From an uncultured Sphingomonas sp. (GTDB lineage Bacteria > Pseudomonadota > Alphaproteobacteria > Sphingomonadales > Sphingomonadaceae): a DNA stretch of 23,471 nucleotides. The notes under the pieces are model-generated. The model was given only the letters and a program-made list of their open reading frames with translations, had not been told where the DNA came from and made no database searches. Shown here piece after piece: positions 1 through 8,241 of this stretch; position 1 is the stretch's first letter; every line of letters begins with the position of its first letter. The stretch spans positions 1 through 23,471 of the forward strand of contig CAMLSA010000052.1 of NCBI GenBank assembly GCA_946482655.1. Direction: 5' to 3'. The position numbers were made by a program, and so were the translations under genes.

Positions 1-1847
1 GCGAGCTGATGGCCGGGCTGGACGAAGGCACGGTCGATTTCCGTCCGACCTATAATGGCGAGGAGGAGGAGCCCGAGATCTTTCCCGGTCTTTTCCCCAA
101 CCTGCTCGCCAACGGCGCCAGCGGGATCGCGGTCGGCATGGCGACATCGATCCCGCCGCACAACGTCGCCGAGCTGATCGACGCAGCGGTGCATCTGATC
201 GACAAGCCCGAAGCCGAGACGGCCGAGCTGATGCAATTCGTCCAGGGGCCCGATTTTCCTACGGGCGGTGTACTGGTCGACAGCGCCGCCTCGATCGCCG
301 ACGCCTATGCGACCGGGCGCGGCGGCTTCCGCGTCCGTGCGCTGATCGAAAAGGTCGACGAGAAGGGCGGGGGCTGGCACCTCGTCGTCAGCCAAATCCC
401 CTTTCAGGTCCAGAAATCCAAGCTGATCGAGCAGATAGCCGAGCTGATCAACGACAAAAAGCTGCCGATCCTCGCCGATGTCCGCGACGAGAGCGACGAG
501 GCGATCCGCATTATCCTGGAGCCGCGTAGCCGAACTGTCGATCCCGAGACCTTGACCGAAAGCCTGTTCCGGCTGACCGACCTCGAACTCCGCGTGCCGC
601 TCAACCTCAACGTGCTCGACGAAAATCGCACTCCTGGCGTGATGAGCCTGAAGGGCGCTCTGGCCGCCTGGCTCAAGCATCAGTTCGATGTGCTGATCCG
701 CCGCTCGAAGCACCGGCTCGCCAAGATCGCCGATCGGATCGAGCTGCTCGACGGCTATCTGATCACCTATCTCAACCTCGATCGGGTCATCCAGATCATC
801 CGTGAGGAGGACGAACCCAAGCCGGTGATGATCGCCGAATTCGGACTGACCGACCGGCAGGCCGAGGCGATCCTCAACATGCGGCTGCGCAGTCTGCGCC
901 GGCTGGAGGAGTATGAGATCAAGAAGGAGCGCGAGACCCTCGACAGCGAGGGCAAGGGGCTGGAGGCGCTTATCGAGAGCCCCGCGCGCCAGCGGACGCG
1001 GATGAAACGCGACCTGGTCGCGTTGCGCGAACGCTATGGCCCCGAAACCGCGCTGGGCGCGCGGCGGACGACCTTGTCCGAATCCGGGCCGACCCGTGAA
1101 ATCCCGCTCGAAGCCATGATCGAGCGCGAGCCGGTGACGGTGATCCTTTCGCAGCGTGGCTGGATCCGGGCGATGAGGGGCCATGTCGACGATGCGGCGT
1201 TGGCGGCGGTCAAGTTCAAGGAGGGCGACGGGCCATCCCATGCGATCAGGGCGCAGACCACCGATCGCATCCTGGTGGCGACCGATCAGGGACGTTTCCA
1301 CACCTTGCCGGCGGACAAACTTCCCGGCGCGCGCGGTTTCGGCGAGCCGGTGCGATTGTTCGCCGATATCGATGCCGATGCGCGGATCGTCGCGATGCTC
1401 GTCGCGAAGGCGGGTGTCGAGCTGCTGCTCGCCGCGGCGGACGGCAAGGGATTCGTCGTCGACATGGGAGACGTCACCGCCGAGACCCGCAAGGGTAAGC
1501 AGGTGGTCAACCTGCGCGAGGGCGGGCGGCTCAAGGTGATCCGTCAGGTGGCGCGGACCGACGATTATGTCGCGGCGATCGGGGACAACCGCAAGATGGT
1601 GGTCTTCCCGCTGAGCGAGCTCCCTCGCATGGCGCGAGGGCAGGGCGTCACCATCCAGCGCTACAAGGATGGCGGCTTGTCCGACGCGATCAGCTTCAGG
1701 CTGGATGAGGGGTTGAGCTGGGCGATGGGAGGCGACAGCGGACGAACAAGGACCGAGACCGATCTCACGCCCTGGCGGGCGGCACGCGGTGCAGCCGGGC
1801 GTATGCCGCCCGTGGGCTTTCCCCGCGACAATCGTTTCGGAAGCTAA
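1..1847 (+). CDS. parC: DNA topoisomerase IV subunit A, 5'-truncated by window edge
   Basis: ParC is the DNA-cleaving subunit of topoisomerase IV and decatenates daughter chromosomes together with ParE. The frame is open from base 3, so the true start and the catalytic tyrosine region lie left of the window. Seen directly: the GyrA/ParC breakage-reunion core (FPNLLANGASGIAVGMATSI, PPHNVAEL), the coiled-coil gate (AILNMRLRSLRRLEEYEIKK), and a C-terminal beta-pinwheel with degenerate blades (VILSQRGWIRAMRGH, TDQGRFHTLPADKLPGARGF, DNRKMVVFPLSELPRMARGQ). The GyrA-box motif of gyrase is not seen and the C-terminal domain is short, which favours ParC over GyrA. The tail of about 35 residues is rich in Arg and Gly. 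The stop is TAA at 1845-1847. A bulged stem (1835-1844 with 1862-1870) spans the stop codon but has no T-tract, so it is only a weak terminator candidate. Confidence 0.95.
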   Translation, partial: ELMAGLDEGTVDFRPTYNGEEEEPEIFPGLFPNLLANGASGIAVGMATSIPPHNVAELIDAAVHLIDKPEAETAELMQFVQGPDFPTGGVLVDSAASIADAYATGRGGFRVRALIEKVDEKGGGWHLVVSQIPFQVQKSKLIEQIAELINDKKLPILADVRDESDEAIRIILEPRSRTVDPETLTESLFRLTDLELRVPLNLNVLDENRTPGVMSLKGALAAWLKHQFDVLIRRSKHRLAKIADRIELLDGYLITYLNLDRVIQIIREEDEPKPVMIAEFGLTDRQAEAILNMRLRSLRRLEEYEIKKERETLDSEGKGLEALIESPARQRTRMKRDLVALRERYGPETALGARRTTLSESGPTREIPLEAMIEREPVTVILSQRGWIRAMRGHVDDAALAAVKFKEGDGPSHAIRAQTTDRILVATDQGRFHTLPADKLPGARGFGEPVRLFADIDADARIVAMLVAKAGVELLLAAADGKGFVVDMGDVTAETRKGKQVVNLREGGRLKVIRQVARTDDYVAAIGDNRKMVVFPLSELPRMARGQGVTIQRYKDGGLSDAISFRLDEGLSWAMGGDSGRTRTETDLTPWRAARGAAGRMPPVGFPRDNRFGS

Positions 1848-1907
1848 CCGAACCGCCAACCGCTTCGAAAGAGAGCGTTAACCCTGCCCTGCTAATGACG
1901 TTGAACC

Positions 1908-3692
1908 ATGCGGGCGGCCAAAACCGAGATTATCAGCACATCCGACGCGATCGGCGGCGATGCCTTGTTGCCCACGCAGCTGCTGCCTGCCGCGCTCCAG
2001 GAATTGCTCGATACGCCACGCACCGCCGCGCAACAGGAATTCATCGACACGCTGCCGATCGCCATCGCCCTCATCGGCCTCATTGAGAGCAAGCCGACGA
2101 TTTTGGCACGCAACAGGGCGTTTCTGCAGTTGTCCGATCGCCGGTCCAGATTTGCCGAACCCGATCGCGGCCGCGATCTCTGTTCCGGCATCGCATTGCC
2201 GCTGGTGCCGGAACTTGAAAGTTTCCTGACCTCGGACGAACGCGAGAGGTCATTGGACATGCAGGAGGGAGACGGCATCAGCGGCCGTCATTTCGCGGTC
2301 CGGCTGTCGCGTCTGTTCAGCAACGAATCACCCGCGCCCCGTTGCATCATTTCGCTGGTCGATCGCACCCAGCAAGTCGAAGGCGAGCGTTCGCTCCGCT
2401 CGCAGATGCTGCGTGACAGCCTGACCGGCCTGCCCAATCGCGCCGCGTTCGCCGAGCAGGTCGAAAATGCGATGGTCAATTTCGAAGCCGAGGGGCGGCA
2501 GTTCGCGGTGCTGCTGGTCGACCTGACCCGTTTCAGCCGCGTCAACGAAGGCGTCGGCTCGCTGGCGGGCGACGAACTGATCATCACCGTCGCTCGCCGG
2601 CTCATTTCCGCGTTGCGCGCGGGCGACATGCTGGCGCGCCTGGCGGGCGACGAATTCGCGGTGCTGCTGAGCGTCGCCGACGACAGCTCGGAGGCGATGC
2701 GCGCGGCCCGCCGGATGCAGGCTTGCCTCGCCACGCCGATCCGCCTCGGCGAGCTCGAGATCAAGATCGACTGCGCGGTCGGGGTCGCGATGATGGCATC
2801 GGCGATCGACGATGCGGAGGACCTGATCCGCAACGCGCAGTTCGCGATGAAACGCGCGAAGCATTCGGGACGCGCCGAAATCTACCAGCCCTGCGACAGC
2901 ACCGCCGCGCGCGAACGCTTCAGCCTCGAAACCGAGCTGCGCCGCGCTATCGAACGCGATGAGCTCACGCTGGCCTTTCAGCCGCTGATCGATCTCGGCA
3001 GCGGCCAGGTCACCGGGTTCGAGGCGCTCGCCCGTTGGAATCATCCGGATAAGGGACCGATCTCACCGGCCGAGTTCATCCCCGTCGCCGAGGAATCGGG
3101 GCTGATCGTGCCCCTCGGACGCTGGGCCTTGCGCGCCGCCACCCGTGCGCTCGCCGAATGGGATCGCAAGGCGGGATCGCCGCTGCCCGTCCACGTGGCG
3201 GTAAATGTCTCGGCGGTGCAGTTCCAGCGCGACGACGTCGTCTCGGCGGTCAATGCGGCACTGATGGAAAGCGGCATCTGCGGCAACCGACTCAAGATCG
3301 AACTGACAGAAAGCTGCATCGTCAGCGACCCCACCGGCATCGCCAAGGTCCTCCAGGCGATCCATGATCTCGACGTTCTGATCGCGATGGACGATTTCGG
3401 CACCGGCTACTCGAGCCTCGCCTATCTCCAGCGGCTGCCGATCGACGTGCTCAAGATCGATCGCAGCTTCGTCGCACCGATGCTCGAGGATCGCGATTCG
3501 GTGGCCATAGTCCGCGCGGTGCTGGGTCTCGCCGCGGCCCTGGGCATGACCACCACCGCCGAGGGCGTCGAAACCGAGGCGCTGGTCGAAACGCTGATCG
3601 GCCTCGGCTGCGATGTCGCGCAGGGCTATTATTTCGCCCGTCCGCTGCCTGCCGACGAAGCCTATGCCTATTTCAGGTCACGCAACGCCTGA
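1908..3692 (+). CDS. GGDEF/EAL bifunctional cyclic-di-GMP signalling protein
   Basis: A 594-residue protein with no obvious membrane segment. Residues about 45-155 form a PAS-like sensory region, about 165-325 a GGDEF domain, and about 340-590 an EAL domain. The EAL domain has the expected catalytic set (E372 of FEAL, N433, E465, D495/D496 of DDFGTG, K517, E552 of AEGVET), so c-di-GMP phosphodiesterase activity is likely. The GGDEF signature is AGDEF (246-250) and the usual DxDxFK segment reads DLTRFS. The inhibitory-site RxxD is intact (RAGD, 237-240), five residues upstream. The GGDEF half may therefore be an attenuated cyclase or a regulatory GTP/c-di-GMP-binding module. The ATG at 1908 has no strong Shine-Dalgarno. 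The 3' end overlaps the convergent cca gene by 25 bp. Confidence 0.93.
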   Translation: MRAAKTEIISTSDAIGGDALLPTQLLPAALQELLDTPRTAAQQEFIDTLPIAIALIGLIESKPTILARNRAFLQLSDRRSRFAEPDRGRDLCSGIALPLVPELESFLTSDERERSLDMQEGDGISGRHFAVRLSRLFSNESPAPRCIISLVDRTQQVEGERSLRSQMLRDSLTGLPNRAAFAEQVENAMVNFEAEGRQFAVLLVDLTRFSRVNEGVGSLAGDELIITVARRLISALRAGDMLARLAGDEFAVLLSVADDSSEAMRAARRMQACLATPIRLGELEIKIDCAVGVAMMASAIDDAEDLIRNAQFAMKRAKHSGRAEIYQPCDSTAARERFSLETELRRAIERDELTLAFQPLIDLGSGQVTGFEALARWNHPDKGPISPAEFIPVAEESGLIVPLGRWALRAATRALAEWDRKAGSPLPVHVAVNVSAVQFQRDDVVSAVNAALMESGICGNRLKIELTESCIVSDPTGIAKVLQAIHDLDVLIAMDDFGTGYSSLAYLQRLPIDVLKIDRSFVAPMLEDRDSVAIVRAVLGLAAALGMTTTAEGVETEALVETLIGLGCDVAQGYYFARPLPADEAYAYFRSRNA

Positions 3693-4870
3693 TCGACCTC
3701 TTCCGCGGCGATGGTGGAGACGCGATCGTCTCCCGGAAAATCCTCGTCTATCCAGCGCCGCTCGATCGCCTGCAGGGTCGCGGCCACGACCGGCCCGGCG
3801 CGCAGGCCCCTGGCGATCAGATCGCCGCCGCCGACCGGCAGGCGGGGACGTTCCCACCCGTTGAGCTGTTCCAGCCCCAACGCTGCGACATCGCGGCTGC
3901 TGCGCAGCAATATGTCGATCGCCACATCGCGGCCGAAGCGGTAGGCCAACGCACGGGGCGGAGCATCAGGCGATGTCGCTTGTTCCAGGCGTCGGGTCGT
4001 CGCCTTCGACAGTTTGAGGCGCTGGGCGATCGAAACCGCCACCGCGGCGTCGCCAGGCAGCAACGCTCCCAACCGGCGTAGCGGATCACGTCCGGCCCCG
4101 ATCGCCCTCTCCCTGGCTACCAGACGTTCGAGGCGAGCCACGCCGGTCTCGTCGATTTCCGGAACGATCGGCCGAAAAATGCCAAGCTCGAACATCAACC
4201 GCACGGTGGCGGCTGGATCATGTCCACCGAGCAGCTTGAGCAATTCGTCCGCGATCCGTTCGCGCGAGAGCGCCATCAGGTCGTTGACCCGGGCGACGCA
4301 GGCGGCAAGCGCGGCCTCGTCGGGCGCGCCGCGGCCGAAGCGCTCATGAAAGCGGAACAGCCTCAGGATACGCAGATGATCCTCGGCGATCCGCTGCAGG
4401 GGATCGCCGATGAAGCGGACCAGCCCCTGATCGAGATCAGCGAGGCCGCCGAAATAGTCATGGACCTCGCCGGTCAGCGGATCGGCGGACAGGGCGTTGA
4501 TCGTGAAGTCGCGACGCGCGGCGTCTTCGCGCCACTCGTCGGTGAAGGCGATCACGGCGTGCCGTCCGTCGGTGGCGACGTCGCGGCGCAATGTCGTGAC
4601 CTCGACCGGGCCCGAAGGCAGCAGCGCGGTGATCGTGCCGTGCGCCATTCCGGTGGGAATTGCCTTGAAGCCGGCGGCGATGATCCGGCGGCTGCTCTCT
4701 TCGGGCAGCAGCCGGGTAGCGCAGTCGATATCCTTGACCGGCAGGTCGAGCAACGTGTCGCGAACAGCGCCCCCGACATAGCGAACCAGGCCTTTTTCGG
4801 CGCCCAGTGCCGCCATGAGTTTTTCCAGCCCCACGTCGTGACGCCAGGCCGCGTCCGGAAAGACGGTCAT
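3668..4870 (-). CDS. cca: CCA tRNA nucleotidyltransferase
   Basis: Adds or repairs the 3'-CCA of tRNAs. The 400-residue class II enzyme starts at the ATG complementary to 4868-4870, which overlaps the Nudix stop as ATGA. The frame is open further upstream, but that extension is antisense-like and runs over the Nudix gene. Motifs seen: YVGGAVRD at 31-38 (nucleotidyltransferase GG box), DID at 47-49 (metal-binding carboxylates), RRDFTINAL (NTP and flexible-loop region), DPLQRIAEDHLRILRLFRF (motif D/neck), then a helical tRNA-binding body. It is the last gene of an overlapping DUF1285-Nudix-cca operon, a common alphaproteobacterial arrangement. The TAG stop lies inside the 3' end of the convergent GGDEF/EAL gene. 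Confidence 0.93.
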   Translation of the reverse strand: MTVFPDAAWRHDVGLEKLMAALGAEKGLVRYVGGAVRDTLLDLPVKDIDCATRLLPEESSRRIIAAGFKAIPTGMAHGTITALLPSGPVEVTTLRRDVATDGRHAVIAFTDEWREDAARRDFTINALSADPLTGEVHDYFGGLADLDQGLVRFIGDPLQRIAEDHLRILRLFRFHERFGRGAPDEAALAACVARVNDLMALSRERIADELLKLLGGHDPAATVRLMFELGIFRPIVPEIDETGVARLERLVARERAIGAGRDPLRRLGALLPGDAAVAVSIAQRLKLSKATTRRLEQATSPDAPPRALAYRFGRDVAIDILLRSSRDVAALGLEQLNGWERPRLPVGGGDLIARGLRAGPVVAATLQAIERRWIDEDFPGDDRVSTIAAEEVDQALRDLK

Positions 4871-5478
4871 GCCGACGAGCCGATCGCGACACGGAAACGA
4901 GGAGCCAGGTTGACGATCAGGCCAGCGGTCACGCCCCAGATGCGCTCGTGGGGCCAGTCGATCTCGAAATAATGCCGCTCGATATCGTTGTAGATCGCGG
5001 CTCTCCGCAGATGGTTGGCCTCGGCGATGAGGTGATCGAGCGGGACTTCGAACAAGCTGGCAACCTCGGCCTCGTGGGCGGTGAGCTCGAGGCCGTCGGG
5101 AATGACGCCTATGACGGGCGTGATCAGATAGCCCGAGCCCGTCGCATAGGCGCGCGCCGTGCCGACGATATCGACCTTTTCGGCGGGCAGGCCGATTTCT
5201 TCCCACGCTTCGCGCAGTGCGCCGGCGACGGGTCCGTCGTCGGTGGGATCGATTCGGCCGCCCGGGAAGGCGACCTGGCCGGCATGGGCGCGCAGATCGG
5301 CATGGCGCACCGTTAACAGCACGCGCGGCTGCGGGGCGTCGATAATGGGCACGAGCACGGCGGCCTGCTTGAGCGCGGCGACGTCGCTGACCAGGTCCAC
5401 ATAATGGATGAAGGGTTCGGCATCGGCATCCGAATGGGCGGCGAAGCTTTCCCGCAATCGTTCGGCGAGCCTGCTCAT
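4867..5478 (-). CDS. CoA pyrophosphatase-type Nudix hydrolase
   Basis: A 203-residue Nudix hydrolase of the NudL/YeaB group, which cleaves CoA or acyl-CoA to phosphopantetheine and 3',5'-ADP. The CoA-specific NuCoA signature is visible at about 54-74 (LLTVR...LRAHAGQVAFPGG) and runs directly into the Nudix box, which ends RE-AWEEIG (R89, E90, E93, E94, G96). The usual first Glu of the box is replaced by a DPTDD stretch, as is common in this subfamily. Substrate preference is inferred from the motif only. It is translationally coupled at both ends by ATGA overlaps: with DUF1285 at 5475-5478 and with cca at 4867-4870. Confidence 0.9.
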   Translation of the reverse strand: MSRLAERLRESFAAHSDADAEPFIHYVDLVSDVAALKQAAVLVPIIDAPQPRVLLTVRHADLRAHAGQVAFPGGRIDPTDDGPVAGALREAWEEIGLPAEKVDIVGTARAYATGSGYLITPVIGVIPDGLELTAHEAEVASLFEVPLDHLIAEANHLRRAAIYNDIERHYFEIDWPHERIWGVTAGLIVNLAPRFRVAIGSSA

Positions 5479-6041
5479 TGCGTGTCGAGCGCAAAGAACT
5501 TGCCCTCGCTCCAGATGCCGGGGGGGCCGCCGCCGCCGTCGAGCGCGAGATTGACCAGCTCGTAATAGACCGGCCGGGCGATCAGCGCGTCGAGACCCTT
5601 GCGCACGGTCACATAAGGATGGGGACCATCGGCGCGCTCGACGACCCGCAGCGGGTGCTCGCCGCCGGCGATGACGAGATCGCCGGTGTTGAGCCGGAAG
5701 GCGAGGCGGCGGTTCGGGCCTCCGCCCTCCGCCTTCATCTCGACCGCGACGAAAGGGGCGTCGTCCACCTGGATCGACAGCTTCTCGACCGGCGTGACCA
5801 GCACATAACTGTTGTCGGGTTCACGCCTCAAAATCGTCGAGAAGAGCCGCACCATGGCCGGCCGGCCGATCGGTGAGCCCTCGTGATACCAGGTGCCGTC
5901 GCTGGCGATCCGCATCCGGCTGTCGCCGCAATGCTCGGGATTCCATTTCTCGACCGGCGGCAGCCGATTCTCCGCGCCGAGCGCGGCGATGTCGCTCAGC
6001 GACAGTCCGGCAAGATCGGGAGGAGGATGGCTTTCGGGCAT
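5475..6041 (-). CDS. DUF1285 family protein
   Basis: A 188-residue protein of the DUF1285 family (molecular function unknown). It is recognised by the PPVEKWNPEHCGDSRMRI segment, GTWYHEGSPIGRPAMVRLFS, ILRREPDNSYVLVTPVEK and the VEVEDAPF-like VDDAPFVAVE. No signal peptide or membrane segment is seen, so it is probably cytosolic. It is the first gene of the operon with the Nudix hydrolase and cca, joined by an ATGA overlap. There is no recognisable Shine-Dalgarno before the ATG at 6039-6041. A perfect 6-bp inverted repeat (6042-6047/6053-6058) instead abuts the start codon. Confidence 0.88.
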   Translation of the reverse strand: MPESHPPPDLAGLSLSDIAALGAENRLPPVEKWNPEHCGDSRMRIASDGTWYHEGSPIGRPAMVRLFSTILRREPDNSYVLVTPVEKLSIQVDDAPFVAVEMKAEGGGPNRRLAFRLNTGDLVIAGGEHPLRVVERADGPHPYVTVRKGLDALIARPVYYELVNLALDGGGGPPGIWSEGKFFALDTQ

Positions 6042-6058
6042 GACGGCGATGTGCCGTC
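6042..6058 (-). promoter_or_regulatory. hairpin abutting the DUF1285 start codon
   Basis: GACGGC and GCCGTC form a perfect 6-bp stem with a 5-nt loop, and the stem ends at the base next to the ATG. It occupies the position where a ribosome binding site would be expected, and no AGGAG-like sequence is seen nearby. A role in translation initiation or leaderless expression is inference. Confidence 0.35.
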
Positions 6059-6136
6059 AATCGTTTCGCGGTACAAGGGCCTGATCGTCGGAGGCGGAAG
6101 CGCCGAGTGGGTCCTATTGGGGTTTGCCGCCTCGAT

Positions 6137-6688
6137 TCACGTTTCGGGCTGAATCAGCTTGGGACGTTCGAGCTCGCGAGCGGCCGTGCGGCGCGGGCCA
6201 AGCACAGCCTGGCTGGGCACCGTCTGGCCGGAACGCAGCCGTGCCAGCAAGCGATCGCGATCGACGGGACCGGGAAGGCTCCAGCCGCGCGTGTGGCGTG
6301 AGGAGAAGCCGAAAAAACGGTCATAATAGATGGCGTCCCCGATCAGCATCATCGGCTCGCTGTCGACGGCATCGGCGCGGGCCAGCACCGTGTCCATCAG
6401 CCTGCGCCCGATTCCCTTCCGCTGGTGTTCCGGATGAACCGCGACCGGCCCGACCAGGATCAGCGGAGTGATGCCGCCTTGGCTGGTGACGAGTTGAATC
6501 GGCCAGCATTGTATCGAACCCACAACGGCGCCATCGTCGATCAAGGCGAGGCTCAGTTCGGGGATCGCGTCGACGCCCTCGCGCAGCTTGTAGGCAGTGC
6601 GCTGGCGGCGGTCCGCTCCGAAGGCGAGATCGAGGAGATGTTCGATGTCCGACGGTGCGACCGAAGCGAGGGGAACGAGCGTGGTCAA
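6137..6688 (-). CDS. GNAT family N-acetyltransferase (YhbS-like)
   Basis: A 183-residue single-domain GNAT protein. It contains LVGPVAVHPEHQ followed by RKGIGRRLM; Q89-R90-x-G92-x-G94 forms the acetyl-CoA pyrophosphate loop. Later YYDRFFGF is typical of the COG3153/YhbS group. The acceptor is unknown. The open frame reaches 6898, but the first 70 codons cover a non-coding-looking divergent gap with DnaA-box words. The first family-like residues (TTLVPLASVAPSD) begin at a TTG (6686-6688), preceded by AAGGA at a rather long spacing, so I place the start there with moderate confidence. The gene reads toward DUF1285 but is separated from it by 95 bp. Confidence 0.82.
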   Translation of the reverse strand: MTTLVPLASVAPSDIEHLLDLAFGADRRQRTAYKLREGVDAIPELSLALIDDGAVVGSIQCWPIQLVTSQGGITPLILVGPVAVHPEHQRKGIGRRLMDTVLARADAVDSEPMMLIGDAIYYDRFFGFSSRHTRGWSLPGPVDRDRLLARLRSGQTVPSQAVLGPRRTAARELERPKLIQPET

Positions 6689-6851
6689 TTGAGCGTGGGG
6701 TCCTTGGCGGAATGGATGGGCGCGTTTAGCGTTTCGCAGATGAATGTGAAGCAAATTCGGTCGGTGACATGATGAACTATTCGATGCTGAATTGCCTCCA
6801 ACCCCGGCGGCCGGCATTCGGTATCGGTCCCAAGTTCTTTTCCCCAGTTTC

Positions 6852-6871
6852 TGTGGATAGCTTGTGGATAA
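6852..6871 (+). promoter_or_regulatory. pair of DnaA-box-like sites
   Basis: Two direct words 11 bp apart: TGTGGATAG (6852-6860) and TGTGGATAA (6863-6871). The second is an exact reverse complement of the consensus DnaA box TTATCCACA and the first differs at one end base. They lie in the 270-bp gap between the GNAT gene and the pteridine reductase gene. No origin-linked genes are visible in the window, so a DnaA-responsive promoter site is more likely than oriC. Confidence 0.5.
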
Positions 6872-6922
6872 GCTGAGGATGAAGGGGAGACGGGACATGC
6901 GGCGTCTCAGCGGTACTCGGCT

Positions 6923-6939
6923 TGCCCGATTTTCGGGCA
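6923..6939 (+). promoter_or_regulatory. hairpin in the leader of the SDR-folB bicistron
   Basis: TGCCCGA (6923-6929) and TCGGGCA (6933-6939) form a perfect 7-bp stem with a TTT loop, 19 bp before the SDR start. A second, weaker repeat (GAGACG 6887-6892, CGTCTC 6903-6908) precedes it. Neither is followed by a T-tract. Function is unknown. Confidence 0.35.
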
Positions 6940-6958
6940 GGGCCTATCGCTATCGCCC

Positions 6959-7720
6959 ATGACACCCGAATTCGGCACGAGCAGAACCGCTATCGTCACC
7001 GGCGCCGCGAAACGGATCGGCGCGGAAATCGCCGCCGCACTGGCCGCCGATGGATGGGATATGCTGATCCACTATCGCGAATCGAAAGCCGAGGCGCATG
7101 CGCTTGCCGCGAGTCTGCCACGCGCCCGGACCGTCCAAGCGGACCTCGCGGCGGCGGATGGCCCGGACCGGGTGATCGCAGCACTGGCCGGAATGCCGCC
7201 GCCCGCGCTGCTGGTGAACAGCGCCTCCTCGTTCGTCTATGATGCGCTCCAAGATTTTTCGGTCGAAAGCTGGGACATGCATATGGCCGCGAACGCGCGT
7301 GGCCCCGCCTTGCTTTCGCGTGCCTTCGCGGCGGCCGTTACCGACGGTGCGGGCGGTCTGATCGTCAACATGCTCGACGCAAAATTGTCGCAGCCCAATC
7401 CCGATTTCTTCACTTACACCGTTTCGAAGATGGCCTTCGCCGGCCTGAACGAATTGCTCGCGCGCAGCCTGGCCGGCCGGAAGATCCGGGTGAACGCGAT
7501 CGCGCCGGCGGTCACGTTGGTTTCGGGTCCGCAAAGCCGCGACAATTTCTACGAGGTTCATGCGATGAATCCGCTGGCGCGTGGCGTCCAGGTGTCCGAG
7601 ATCGTCGCGGCGCTGCGCTTCCTCATCGCAGTTCCGACGATCACCGGGCAGACGATCACGCTCGACGCCGGGCAGCGCTTCATGGGGCTGCCGCGCGACG
7701 TGCAGTTCATGGAGCCCTGA
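6959..7720 (+). CDS. pteridine reductase-like SDR (FolM/PTR1 type)
   Basis: A 253-residue short-chain dehydrogenase. The NADPH motif is TGAAKRIG (14-21), followed by LIHYRESKAEA, which resembles the HYHRS segment of protozoan PTR1. NSASSF (87-92) replaces the classical NNAG. The catalytic region NMLDAKL...FFTYTVSK supplies Asp140, Tyr153 and Lys157, the PTR1 Asp-Tyr-Lys triad, in place of the usual Ser-Tyr-Lys. These features plus direct coupling to folB (TGATG, one-base overlap at 7720) support reduction of dihydropterin or dihydrofolate, as in FolM (dihydromonapterin reductase). Exact substrate is inference. No strong Shine-Dalgarno is seen before ATG 6959, but no later in-frame ATG would keep the nucleotide-binding motif. 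Confidence 0.85.
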   Translation: MTPEFGTSRTAIVTGAAKRIGAEIAAALAADGWDMLIHYRESKAEAHALAASLPRARTVQADLAAADGPDRVIAALAGMPPPALLVNSASSFVYDALQDFSVESWDMHMAANARGPALLSRAFAAAVTDGAGGLIVNMLDAKLSQPNPDFFTYTVSKMAFAGLNELLARSLAGRKIRVNAIAPAVTLVSGPQSRDNFYEVHAMNPLARGVQVSEIVAALRFLIAVPTITGQTITLDAGQRFMGLPRDVQFMEP

Positions 7721-8118
7721 TGAATCCCGCCTCACTCGATGGGCTCGTGCCCGAACATCTCCAGCCGAAGACCCGGCGGATTCTGCTGCGCGATTTTGCG
7801 GTGCCGGTGGATATCGGCTTTCACGATTTCGAAGTGGGCAAGCCCCAGCGCGTCTTCGTCACGGTCGAGGTATGGCTCGAAGAGTCGAGCTTCGCGTCCG
7901 AGGACGCGGTTGCGGTCGCGTGGGACTATGATTTCCTGCGTAGCGAGATTCTCCGGCTGGTCGCCGGACGGCGCTACAATCTTCAGGAAACGCTGGCGCG
8001 TGAGATCTACATGCTCGTCGCGGTGCGGGCCGGGGTCACGGGTCTGCGGGTCGCGATCAGCAAGCCCGACGTCTATCCCGACTGTGCCGCCGTCGGCGTC
8101 GAGCTGAGTTCCTTCTAG
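7720..8118 (+). CDS. folB: dihydroneopterin aldolase
   Basis: FolB converts 7,8-dihydroneopterin to 6-hydroxymethyl-dihydropterin in folate synthesis. The 132-residue length suits the family. Recognisable segments are RILLRDFAVPVDIGFHDFE with KPQRVFVTVEV (the strand and substrate pocket), NLQETLAREI (the helix with the conserved Glu), and VAISKPDVYPDCAAVGVEL (the conserved Lys of the KP motif and the final strand). The first 20 residues extend slightly beyond the core. The ATG overlaps the stop of the upstream SDR by one base, so the two are expected to be translated together. Confidence 0.9.
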   Translation: MNPASLDGLVPEHLQPKTRRILLRDFAVPVDIGFHDFEVGKPQRVFVTVEVWLEESSFASEDAVAVAWDYDFLRSEILRLVAGRRYNLQETLAREIYMLVAVRAGVTGLRVAISKPDVYPDCAAVGVELSSF

Positions 8119-8241
8119 TTTGCATCAGGCCCGCGTCGCATCCGCGGCTCTGGCTTCCGCTTCGCTTTCGCCCAGACGCGCTTGCCCTCGTCGAACCTCT
8201 TGAGGCCCGATCACGAGAAATGCGCAGAGCCGGTCAGGGCT

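Noticed and set aside
4220..4972. 250-codon plus-strand open frame
   Set aside because: Antisense to cca and its overlap with the Nudix gene; no motifs.
8119..8241. Short minus-strand open frames in the folB/hypothetical convergent gap, one rich in Lys/Arg and one continuing in frame past the hypothetical gene's stop
   Set aside because: About 30-40 codons each, without start codons or recognisable family; two frames look equally protein-like, so neither is convincing.
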